64,000 nt of DNA from positions 620,001 through 684,000 of the forward strand of contig VLTN01000006.1 in the NCBI GenBank assembly GCA_008330645.1. The letters run 5' to 3'. Below, piece after piece: positions 8,129 through 16,547 of this stretch (position 1 is its first letter; the number at the start of each line of letters is the position of its first letter). The DNA is from Cafeteria roenbergensis. Lineage: Eukaryota > Sar > Bigyra > Bicosoecida > Cafeteriaceae. A program made the position numbers and the translations under genes. Below the pieces are notes generated by a model. It was given only the letters and a program-made list of their open reading frames with translations, made no database searches and was not told the origin of the DNA.

Positions 8129-11080
8129 TCAGAGCAGGCGGCCCGAGGACCGCCTCCGTTGCTGCAGCACGGACCGCGCCTGGCCAATGGCGTCGTCGAG
8201 ATCGAGCCTGTCGCTCTCGAGCGCAGCCCGCTTCTGCCGCAACGCCTCTATGCTGCGCTTGACGCGGTCGATGGCCTTGACCCACTGCACAAAGTCCTGC
8301 GGCGTGTCTGCGAATATGACAAAGTCCTTGGAGCGGTCGGCCACCTGCGTGTTGCAGAGGCGCAGCGTGCGCCCGGCGTGCGGGTGCTCCGCCTTCTCGA
8401 GCAGAAAGTCGCCCAACTCGACCACGCCTGCGGGCAGTACAGTGCAGCACAGCGCAGCGGCAATGTTGGCAGCAGCGGATAGCGGGAGGGGGCGACGGCT
8501 TGCGGTACGTGCCGGGGGAGAGCAGATCGGGGGGAATGGGGAGGGAGGGGAGGGGGCGGTGCGCGCGGGAGAAAGCGAGGGCCGCTGCGCGTGAACGCGC
8601 TGCGGGACGCAAATCGCTTCTGCCAGCGACGGGCAGGCCGTGCAAGGCTGCTGGCGCTGGCCGGTCTCACCCTTTGGCTTGGCGTCTCTGGGCGATACAA
8701 AGTAGGAGAGCGTCTGCCCCTGCAGCTGGAACCAGCGCCTCCGCCACGACAGGATTCTGTGGCCCTGCTTGGTCAGGAATCCGGCCCGGACCAGCGTCGT
8801 CCGGAGCGCTCGCTCCTCCTCCTCGAGCGACGCCTCTCGGGCCGCAAGCTCGGCCCGGAGTTTGGCCGCGACCGCCTCTCGCGCTGCCTCGGCGTCCTCG
8901 CTCTCCGCCCCCGCAGCGGCGTCGTGCGGCCGCCGATGAGTGCCCCTCCTACCCACCCGGGAACTGGCGCTGTGGTGGTGGTGGACGTCTCCCCCAGCGG
9001 CGGCGGACGACGCTGCGGCAGCGGCGACGGAGGAAGGGTTGGGCGCGGTTGACGGCCACTGGCCAGGCGACGCGGCGAGGGAGGCGCCGTCGCCGCCGCC
9101 GCCCGCCCCGCCTGCACCCGTCGCTGCCGTGGCGGCCGTCGCTGGTCCGCTCTGCCCTCCGTCCAGCGCAAACCCCGAGTCTGGGCCAGGGCCGGCAGAG
9201 CCCCCGGCAGAGCCCCCAGCAGCAGCGGGGCTGGCCGCGCTGCTAGGGAGGAACGCAGGGCTCGCCACGGACTGCGGCGAGGGCGGGGGCGGCTGAGTCG
9301 GCGGGCGGGGATTCACGGCGCTGGAGAGAGAGCCTGGTTTTCCGTCCGCCGCGCTGCCCCCGCCCCTGTGACGGCCGCTACCGCCGCTGCCGCCGCCGCC
9401 GCCGCCGCCGCCGCTCCGAGACTGGCCGCCGATGCGCCTGGGCGATCGCAGCGCCACACCCCCCGCGGACGCCACCGAGCCGGCAGCGTACCCCGCCCCC
9501 GCCGGGGACGCCGCCAGGCTGTCAGGGGCCGGCAGCAGCGACGCAGTCGCCACGTGCAGGTCAGCCCGTCCCCGGCCCGCGCCGGGCCGCTGGTGGCCCA
9601 GGTGGCCCAAGTCGGCGTGGAAGTCCAGCGTGTTGGCCGCCTCGGGCGTGCTCGCAAGCGCCTCTGCACCCAGCGGGGGAGTCACGCCGCTGCCGCCGCC
9701 CCGCCTCCCGCGTAAGATGCCTCCTCCGTCGGTCGTCAGGGACCCTCCGGGGCTGCGCGCCCCCACCTCCCCAAGCGCCCCTGGGCCAGCCGCCACGCTC
9801 CCGGCAGAGCCCGTTGGCGGCAGAGCTCCCCCAACAGACGAGCGGCTCTGCCGAGAGGGGTGGGCTTGGATGAGCTGCCGGAGGGCGGAGGCCACGCCGC
9901 GGCCGCCGCGCGAGCCCCGAGCAGCCAGAGAGCTGGTCCTGTGCTCCCGATCCGAGCCGACGTCGGAGTCGGCGTGGGGGCCGGGGGAATCGAGGGCGTG
10001 GCCCGGAAGCAGCTGCGAGGCGGCGGCTGCGGCGGCGGCCTCCGCGTCGTCTGTCTCGGAGCTGCCGCTCGCCACCAGCGCGCTGGAGAGGCGCCGACGA
10101 AGAGACGTCGGCGACCCCACGGCAGCGTCCACGGACGCGTTGCGTAGGGGCCCGCTGCTAGAGCCTGCGGCAGCGGCGGCCGCGGCGGCAGCCGCGTCGA
10201 TGGCGCGGGACATGCGGCGGATCACCGCCGGACGAGCGCCGTGGTCCTGGAGGGCAGTGCCGTCCCCGTCGTGGCCGGGGGCTGCTGCTGCTGCTGCTGC
10301 CGGTGCTGCTGCTGCAATCGGCGCTGCGGATGCTGCTGCTGCCGCGGCCGGCGCTGCTGCTGCCGCGGCCCTCAGCTGTGCCTCGCGGAGCGCACGGGCG
10401 CCGTCGGAGGCGTCCCGGGCAAGGCGCATCCGCGCGGCGCGGCGGGCCAGGGCCCGGGCGTGGGAGGCGTCTCTCAGTTGCTCTGCCTCCTCCAGGGTGC
10501 CGGCGCCGCCGGCCACGACGGACCAGTGCGCCGGGTCCAGCGCGGCTTGCAGCGACCCGGGTGGGTCCGAGGTGGAGACTGCGGCCGACACGCTGTCGGT
10601 CACGCGGTAAAACGCGTGGTCTTCGTCGCGCCAGGGCGCTGGGCTCCCGTCCGCCCCCGCCCCTTGTCTCGCGGCGCTGTTGAACGGCTCAAGCAACCCT
10701 GCCGTCACAAGGCCGCGCCCGATGATCCCGGCATCGAACCGCGTGGTAGCCACTCGAATGAACAAGCAAAAGTCCACAAAGTCGCGCCCAGCAATGGCCG
10801 CAGGATACTTCTTCAGGCGCATGTGGCGGTCGCGAGGCACTCCCATGGTCACGAGCCGCTGGCACAAGTCAACCAGGGTGCGGGAGTACAGGGGCACACG
10901 GGGCAACGCCCAGCCCGCTGGCGCACCGCTCGTGCCCACAACGGGCCTCTCGTCGCGGCCGTGCTTGGGCTGCGGCCAGGCCGGGCCGGCGGCTGGGCGA
11001 GGCTGCCTGCGCGTGCTAGGCTGCTGCCTGGCGACCCACGCGCCGCCCTCGGACAGCCCCACAGGCGTGAAGCCGTCCAT
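8129..11080 (-). CDS. DEP domain - disordered linker - PH domain signalling protein
   Basis: Two exons (11080-8671 and 8427-8129) give 902 aa; the intron is 243 nt, GTGAGA to CGCAG, phase 1. A DEP domain occupies about residues 60-150. It has the helical LVDLCQRLVTMGVP start, the basic hairpin RLKKYPAAIAGRDFVDF and GRGLVTAGLLEPFN, ending DEDHAFYRV. DEP domains bind phospholipid or GPCR/G-protein partners. About 600 residues follow that are rich in Ala, Ser, Gly and Pro with poly-Ala and Gly runs. The last 140 residues form a PH domain (GFLTKQGHRILSWRRRWFQL, ending DFVQWVKAI) plus a short basic coiled coil. The intron splits the PH domain after KPKG. Met1 is the first good ATG before the DEP domain; the frame stays open 600 nt further upstream without support. 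Role inferred: membrane-recruited adaptor. Confidence 0.85.
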   Translation of the reverse strand: MDGFTPVGLSEGGAWVARQQPSTRRQPRPAAGPAWPQPKHGRDERPVVGTSGAPAGWALPRVPLYSRTLVDLCQRLVTMGVPRDRHMRLKKYPAAIAGRDFVDFCLFIRVATTRFDAGIIGRGLVTAGLLEPFNSAARQGAGADGSPAPWRDEDHAFYRVTDSVSAAVSTSDPPGSLQAALDPAHWSVVAGGAGTLEEAEQLRDASHARALARRAARMRLARDASDGARALREAQLRAAAAAAPAAAAAASAAPIAAAAPAAAAAAAPGHDGDGTALQDHGARPAVIRRMSRAIDAAAAAAAAAAGSSSGPLRNASVDAAVGSPTSLRRRLSSALVASGSSETDDAEAAAAAAASQLLPGHALDSPGPHADSDVGSDREHRTSSLAARGSRGGRGVASALRQLIQAHPSRQSRSSVGGALPPTGSAGSVAAGPGALGEVGARSPGGSLTTDGGGILRGRRGGGSGVTPPLGAEALASTPEAANTLDFHADLGHLGHQRPGAGRGRADLHVATASLLPAPDSLAASPAGAGYAAGSVASAGGVALRSPRRIGGQSRSGGGGGGGGSGGSGRHRGGGSAADGKPGSLSSAVNPRPPTQPPPPSPQSVASPAFLPSSAASPAAAGGSAGGSAGPGPDSGFALDGGQSGPATAATAATGAGGAGGGGDGASLAASPGQWPSTAPNPSSVAAAAASSAAAGGDVHHHHSASSRVGRRGTHRRPHDAAAGAESEDAEAAREAVAAKLRAELAAREASLEEEERALRTTLVRAGFLTKQGHRILSWRRRWFQLQGQTLSYFVSPRDAKPKGETGQRQQPCTACPSLAEAICVPQRVHAQRPSLSPARTAPSPPSPFPPICSPPARTASRRPLPLSAAANIAAALCCTVLPAGVVELGDFLLEKAEHPHAGRTLRLCNTQVADRSKDFVIFADTPQDFVQWVKAIDRVKRSIEALRQKRAALESDRLDLDDAIGQARSVLQQRRRSSGRLL

Positions 11081-11503
11081 GAGTGAGCGGAATGCGCACC
11101 CGCCCTTCGGAAACCTCCCCCACTCGGCCTGAGTGCCGGGTTGCAGGCTGCCGGGGCTCCGACACTCAAGCAGTTGCAGCCGAACCGAGGGCCAGATTCG
11201 AGGCACGACTATGTGGCGAATTCGGGGGAGGGGTGGAGGAGGGGCGTGGCGCCAATGGCGAAGCCGCCACAAGAGGGCGCACACCGGCCCCCAGAAGGCA
11301 CATTTGGCAAGCAAGCTACTCTGGCGCGTGGTTCGCAGCTGGGCGTGCCCGGGCCGGGCCGCCGTGGGCGCTGCACTTGCGGCGGCAGAGTTCCGCGATC
11401 GCAAGTTTTTGAACCTTGCTCTGCAGCAGCGTGGCGAGCAAGCCGAGCGTCGAAGATCGCCGGCCCACGTGCGACACTTTGGTCCTGCCTCCGTCTGGAA
11501 GCC
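11081..11503. promoter_or_regulatory. Divergent intergenic region, putative bidirectional promoter
   Basis: This 423-bp gap lies between the DEP-PH gene (-) and the signal-anchored gene at 11504 (+). No distinct motif is seen. An open minus-strand frame crosses it, but it has no ATG-supported homology. Confidence 0.35.
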
Positions 11504-12324
11504 ATGCGCGGCCTCGTTTTTGCCCTCGTCGCGGCCTCTGCCATCGTGGTGGCGGTGAGTTCCGGGCGAAGCGGCTTTGCAAGTGACGTAGGCGAAGCCG
11601 CCTGCGCAGCTCGAGCCGCGCCCTCGCCAACTGCCATGCTGGCGCTGGCACGCGCTCACCCGGGCACTCGCCCCGGGGCGCTTCGACGGTGGGGGGTCGG
11701 CCAAGTTTGCTCATTTTTTGCCAACTCGGACCCAGCCTTTGCGCCGAGGCCGTGTGTGACGCCGCTGCGCTTTGCTTGCTGCACAACGAGTGTCGGTGTC
11801 CGCAGCTCGCCCAAGGGAACAACGTCGATAGGCACATCCAGGCAAGCCAGGACGCGGCCAGGAGGGCCAGCGATGCAGTTGTGGACGCCGCCGAGCCCGT
11901 GGCCGAGGCAGTTGTCGAGGCTGCTGAGGAGGCCAAGGAGGCAGCTGAGCCCATCGTCGAGGTCGCCGTCGACGCGGCCAAGGATGCCCAGCAGGCCGCT
12001 GAGCCTGTCGTTGACGAAGCCGCCGCCGCGGCCGCCGCCGCCGCCGCCGCTGCTCTGGCGGCGTCCAAGGCAGGCACGAACCAGCTCGTCGTCTACGTCG
12101 TCGCCGCCCTGGTGGCCGCTGGCATCCTCATGATCGTGGCCCACCTCAGCGAGATGCAGGCCGATGCCGACACTTCCGCCCCCGTGGAGAGCGTGCCAAT
12201 GGCACCGGGATCCAGCTTCGCTGCAGAGGAGGCGGAGGAGGAGGAGGACGAGGAGGAGGAGGAGGAGACCACCTCGAACCGCCGCAGCTCTAGCTCCAGG
12301 CGCTCTCGCCCTGTGGCGGCCTGA
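11504..12324 (+). CDS. Secretory-pathway type I membrane protein with helical repeats and acidic tail
   Basis: Two exons (11504-11554 and 11806-12324) give 189 aa; GTGAGT donor, CGCAG acceptor, phase 0. The first exon encodes only the start of a signal peptide (MRGLVFALVAASAIVVA). This is followed by about 75 residues of Ala/Glu/Val helix containing three AAEPV-like repeats about 20 residues apart, then an Ala run. A single transmembrane segment (about residues 110-133, QLVVYVVAALVAAGILMIVA) follows. The C-terminal region ends in a dense Glu/Asp stretch and an Arg/Ser tail, predicted cytosolic. No family is recognised. The signal peptide, membrane segment and repeats are seen; ER or endomembrane location is inferred. 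It overlaps nothing and converges with the gene ending at 12621. Confidence 0.75.
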
Positions 12325-12620
12325 GCAGACCCCTGCGCCACCCATGCGCACATCGCTACCGGCTCTGAGATGGACTGTTCAGTGCTGCTTCGTGGGACGG
12401 CGCTCCCGCCGCAAGACCGCCGTGGCCCCCGCTCCCGGCTTGCTCTGCCCCTGCGTGCGCGCATGCTCGTTCGCGTGCGTGTACGAGAGTGAGAGTGCGT
12501 GTGTCCGCCTCCTCTGGGAGAACCTCCCTCTTCGTGTGCAGCTGGCTCGCCTGGCCCGCGGCTCGCCGCGCGCACACACGCGGCGCGCGCTCTCACCCGC
12601 AGCAAGTGCCGCCGCGCCGC

Positions 12621-13862
12621 TCACGCTGGCGCCACCACGGGGGGCTGCCACCGCTTGACCCCCGGCCGCTGCCTGCTGAAGTCGTCGCCCGCTGCGGCAG
12701 CTGCGTCCTCGCTACGCTGGTGACTGCGTTGCTCCTCCGCCAGCCACGTGCCCACGCTGCGGATATACGCGGCGGCAGACGCCACCATCCCGGCCAGCTC
12801 GCCAGCGGGCGGCGCGGTTCGCGGGGCGGCCTCGCCAGCGGCGCCACCCACATCGCCCGGCCACCGCTGACGCAGCGTTGACAGAACGGCGTGGCCTCCC
12901 GCCAGCGGGGTCCGGGCGTCGTGCTCGCCGCTGTGGGGAGCAGCAGCAGCGGCAGCAGCGCCGGCGGCAGCGGCAGCAGCGGCAACAGCAGCAGCGCCGG
13001 CGGCATGCCCCCCGCCTTCAGCATCGGCCGGCGCTGCAACGGGCGCCATCGCGCTCCCCGCGCCGCTGCGCGCGCCGCAATTCGCCCCCCCACCGCCGGT
13101 CACCGCCTCTGCTGCCGCCGCTGTCTCTGCGGCTAGGTAACCCCCCGGGAGCCAGCCCGCTGCCCGCACGGCCGACGTAGCCTCTGCACAGACCGCCGCC
13201 GCCCGCTCCCGGCCCAGCAGCCCCAGCCGCACGCCGAGCGCGGCGGCGCCGCACAAGCGCCACGCCGCCCTGTGGGGGTCCCCCGCCGCCATGGCAGCGT
13301 AGCAGAGGTGCACGCCGCATCGCAGCGCCTGCCGCGAGTCTCCCATGGACAGGGCCAGGCGCTGCTGGGCGAGGGCCAGCGCCTCCGCCTGGGGCAGGTG
13401 CCGGCACAGGAAGTGGCCCCCGCCGAGCGTGGACAGCATCGCGCTGGCCTCTTCATACGCCACGCGCGACCGCTGCAGCCGCCGCAGCCGCCCCTCCCAC
13501 GACAGCCCGGGCCCGCGGCCCGCGTAGCTGCCGCACGCCACAACCCACAGCAGCCCCGTGTTTGGTGGCAGCGTGTCCGCGACCCCCGCGGCCTCGATCG
13601 CCGCGCGAACGAGGGCAGCCTGGGCGCTGCGGCTGCCAGATGAGCACGCGTCGGCCCAGTCGACGTGGCAGCCGGTGTTCGTCAGAAGCACTCCAGCGGG
13701 CGGCCCCGACCCGCCGCCGAGCGAAGCGAGCGCGCTGACAAGCTCAGTGGCCATCCAACACGACGGCGGCACGACGATTTGCCAGTCTGCGGGCGCCTCC
13801 GCACGCTTCCGCCCGGGCGCCGGAAGTTCCAAACTCCAATCGGGAAGCGACCACTGCGCCAT
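12621..13862 (-). CDS. Helical protein of unknown function
   Basis: One exon, 413 aa. The start at 13862 is chosen because it is followed by a non-repetitive segment (MAQWSLPDWSLELPAP) and faces the DAK start 194 bp away. The open frame extends further upstream only by overlapping the DAK gene. Residues of about 25-125 look globular (WQIVVPPSCW, LLTNTGCHVDW, LLWVVACGSYAGRG). Residues of about 125-260 are helical with TPR-like spacing and many Cys, then low-complexity Ala/Gly. The C-terminal 60 residues are helical again (ELAGMVASAAAYIRSVGTWL) and end in a basic Trp-containing tail. I do not recognise the family. No signal or membrane segment is evident. Confidence 0.65.
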   Translation of the reverse strand: MAQWSLPDWSLELPAPGRKRAEAPADWQIVVPPSCWMATELVSALASLGGGSGPPAGVLLTNTGCHVDWADACSSGSRSAQAALVRAAIEAAGVADTLPPNTGLLWVVACGSYAGRGPGLSWEGRLRRLQRSRVAYEEASAMLSTLGGGHFLCRHLPQAEALALAQQRLALSMGDSRQALRCGVHLCYAAMAAGDPHRAAWRLCGAAALGVRLGLLGRERAAAVCAEATSAVRAAGWLPGGYLAAETAAAAEAVTGGGGANCGARSGAGSAMAPVAAPADAEGGGHAAGAAAVAAAAAAAGAAAAAAAPHSGEHDARTPLAGGHAVLSTLRQRWPGDVGGAAGEAAPRTAPPAGELAGMVASAAAYIRSVGTWLAEEQRSHQRSEDAAAAAGDDFSRQRPGVKRWQPPVVAPA

Positions 13863-14055
13863 CCCGCAATCCCTGCGCCACAACGCGCCCCGGGCTTGTC
13901 CCTGCGTGCCTGTGAGCCTGGCCTCTGAGACGCGCTGCTGCCCGTGTGTGCCGTGTGACCCGGGGTGGCCCAGCAGCGTGGCGCTTGCGTGGCTGCTCTG
14001 CCGAGTTGCGCCGCGGCCAGCGACGGCGCACAGAAGCGAAGAGGCAACAAGCAGA
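13863..14055. promoter_or_regulatory. Divergent intergenic region, putative bidirectional promoter
   Basis: These 193 bp separate the start codons of the unknown gene at 12621-13862 (-) and dihydroxyacetone kinase (+). The role is inferred from layout. Confidence 0.35.
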
Positions 14056-16275
14056 ATGGCGGCAAGCGAGGCAGATGGACCCAGGAACGCGCCGTGCTTC
14101 ACCGACGGGGCGACGACGCACGTCGACGACGCCATCGACGGCATGCTGTTCTGCAACCCGCAACTCGTCGAGCTTGAGGGCCGCCGGGAGCACGGAATGC
14201 GCGTCATTGTCCGCGGCGACTGGAGCCGGGACACGACTGACCACGTTGCAATCGTTTCGGGGGGTGGAAGTGGCCACGAGCCCGCTGTGAGTGTTGCGGG
14301 CCCTGGTGGTGGGCGCAGCGCCCGGCGGCTCGCGTTGCGGGCACTCGCCGCCCGCACAGTCATCGCTTCCCCCGCGTCGCCCTGCCCCCCTCCTCTCGTA
14401 CACACACAGCACGCAGGGTATGTGGGCGCGGGAATGCTGACCGCGGCCGTGTGCGGCGACGTGTTCGCCTCGCCGTCCGTGGCCGCGGTCCTCGCTGCCA
14501 TCGCCGCCACAGCTCGCCCAGGGGGGCCTGGCGCCTTGCTCATCGTCAAGAACTATACCGGCGACAAGCTCAACTTCGGGCTGGCGGCGGAGAAGGCCCG
14601 TGCTGCCGGTATCGCCGTGCGGGTCGTCCACGTGGCCGACGACGCCGCCGTCGACGGCGGGCGCATCACTGGGCGACGCGGGCTCGCCGGCACACTCCTC
14701 GTCCACAAGTGCGCAGGGGCAGCTGCCGCTCGCGGCGCGTGCCTCTCAGACGTCGCGGCTGCCGCGGAGGCCGCTGCCGCTGCCGTCGCCACCGTCGGGG
14801 TGTCCCTCACCACGTGCAGCGTGCCGGGCGCCCCGCGCAGCCGGCGCCTCGACAACCCGCACACGGTGGAGCTCGGTCTCGGCATCCACGGGGAGCCCGG
14901 TCGCGAGGCCATCACCCTGCCATCAGCGACCGATCTGGTCGACCGCGTCATGACCGTGCTCAGCGCCGCCCCCGCCCTCAGCAAGCCCGTGGAGGAGGGC
15001 GGGAGCGTGCCCCCGCTGGCGCTGCTGGTCAACGACCTGGGCGCCTGCAGCGGCCTCGAGCAAGCCATCATCGCGGGCGCGGCGGCGCGGTGGCTGTCGT
15101 CTCGCGGCCGGCGCGTCGCTCTTGCCGCCTGCATTCGAGGCATGACCGCCATTGACATGCGCGGTTTCTCCGTCACCATCATGAGCCTATCACCTGCTGT
15201 CCAGGAGCTGGTCGAGGCCGGCACCGAGGCCCCGGCGTGGGCGCCGCTCCGCAGACCCGTCGCTGCGCCGCGAACAGTGCCGTTGCCGCGTCTCGCTGCC
15301 GAGACCTCCGGTGCCGACCCGTGGTTCCCCGGCCAGGGCGGCTCAGGACCTGCCCTGGACGGCGCCGCAGCGCGGCTGGCGGCCAGGTGCCTCTGGGCAG
15401 CGGCTGCGGCGGTGGGTAGCAGCGAGGCGTCTCTCAACGCGCTGGACGCTGTGAGCGGTGACGGCGACTGCGGAGCCACGGCGAGCAAGGGTGCTTGCGC
15501 GGTGGCGGCAGTTGCGGACGCCTCGCTCAGTAGAGCCGGCGTGCCGAGCGACGAGGTGTCGCTCATGCGCCGCGAAGCCATGGCTGTCGGCAGAGCCACC
15601 GCGAGCACCCTGCTCCCCAAGTTCACCGGCGACGAGGCAAAGCCGCCGAGCGCCCCAACGCCTCGGGGAGCAGACGGCTCTGCCACCGGCTCAGCCATCG
15701 GCTCTGCCGCCGGCTCTGCCGCCGGCCCTGCTGCCGATTTGACCCAGCTGGCGGCGCTGTTGCACGCGTGCGAAGCAGCGGTGTCTCGCAGCATGGGTGG
15801 CAGCTCTGGCGTGATCCAAGCGTTGCTCTTTGCAGCGGCAGCGGCAGCGGCAGCGGCGGGTGCCGATGGTGGCGACGGCTCTGGCGCTGGTGCCACTGCT
15901 GCTGGCGCTCGTGGAAGCGATGGCGCGGTTTCGCTGGCTGCCAGAGCCGCCAAGGCAGGCGTGGCTGCGGTGATGGCGGCCGGGGGGGCGTCGCCGGGCG
16001 ACGGCACAATGGTGGATGCGCTGTTCCCAGCTGCGGAGGCGTTGGAGCGGGTGGGCTTGGCTGGTGGCTCTGCCGTTGAGGCGGCCAGGGCGGCGGCTGA
16101 TGCAGCGGCGGCGGGAGCAGAGGCCACCCAGGGCAAGGCTGCCGCGGCCGGGAGAGCGTCGTACGTGGGCACGGCGGAGGCCGCAGCGGCGGCCGATCCA
16201 GGGGCTGTGGCCGCGGCGCTGTGGGTTCACGCGGTTGCAAGCGTTCTCTCTGACGCTGCAATGACTCAGGGCTGA
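14056..16275 (+). CDS. DAK: Dihydroxyacetone kinase / triokinase (DAK1-DAK2, single chain)
   Basis: Two exons (14056-14286 and 14410-16275) give 698 aa; the 123-nt intron runs from GTGAGT to ACACAG, phase 0. It falls between GSGHEPA and HAGYVGAGM, exactly inside the conserved DhaK motif, so the splice is certain. The N-terminal DAK1 domain contains GGGSGHEP and GIHGEPG; His at about residue 237 is the substrate-binding His that forms the hemiaminal with dihydroxyacetone. The DAK2 ATP-binding domain begins after about residue 400 and has the Asp-rich metal motif SGDGDCG (about 427) and SSGVIQALLF. The enzyme phosphorylates dihydroxyacetone (and often glyceraldehyde) with ATP, feeding glycerol or C3 sugars into glycolysis. 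At 698 aa it is about 100 residues longer than most homologs, because of Ala/Gly-Ser inserts in DAK2 (e.g. GSAAGSAAGPAAD). Probably cytosolic: no targeting sequence. Confidence 0.95.
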   Translation: MAASEADGPRNAPCFTDGATTHVDDAIDGMLFCNPQLVELEGRREHGMRVIVRGDWSRDTTDHVAIVSGGGSGHEPAVSVAGPGGGRSARRLALRALAARTVIASPASPCPPPLVHTQHAGYVGAGMLTAAVCGDVFASPSVAAVLAAIAATARPGGPGALLIVKNYTGDKLNFGLAAEKARAAGIAVRVVHVADDAAVDGGRITGRRGLAGTLLVHKCAGAAAARGACLSDVAAAAEAAAAAVATVGVSLTTCSVPGAPRSRRLDNPHTVELGLGIHGEPGREAITLPSATDLVDRVMTVLSAAPALSKPVEEGGSVPPLALLVNDLGACSGLEQAIIAGAAARWLSSRGRRVALAACIRGMTAIDMRGFSVTIMSLSPAVQELVEAGTEAPAWAPLRRPVAAPRTVPLPRLAAETSGADPWFPGQGGSGPALDGAAARLAARCLWAAAAAVGSSEASLNALDAVSGDGDCGATASKGACAVAAVADASLSRAGVPSDEVSLMRREAMAVGRATASTLLPKFTGDEAKPPSAPTPRGADGSATGSAIGSAAGSAAGPAADLTQLAALLHACEAAVSRSMGGSSGVIQALLFAAAAAAAAAGADGGDGSGAGATAAGARGSDGAVSLAARAAKAGVAAVMAAGGASPGDGTMVDALFPAAEALERVGLAGGSAVEAARAAADAAAAGAEATQGKAAAAGRASYVGTAEAAAAADPGAVAAALWVHAVASVLSDAAMTQG

Positions 16276-16277
16276 AT

Positions 16278-16380
<103 letters not shown>

Positions 16381-16547
16381 CCTCGCGTCGAGCAGCCTGT
16401 GCCTCGCAACGCGCCGGGTAGTCATTCGCGGGAGCCGCCGCCAACTATACGAGACCCGCTCCGCAACAGCAAAGCGACCCCCTCTCACGCGCGGCGCGTA
16501 ACTGCCGCACGTTCGAGGTCGGGCCATGGGCCATGCACCCATTAGCG

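Noticed and set aside
8129-11704. A 1191-codon minus-strand frame suggesting a longer DEP-PH protein
   Set aside because: The first 200 codons are compositionally random, overlap the neighbouring gene's first exon region, and precede a better ATG at 11080.
12621-14549. A 642-codon minus-strand frame
   Set aside because: Its upstream third is the antisense of dihydroxyacetone kinase exons. Only 12621-13862 is kept.
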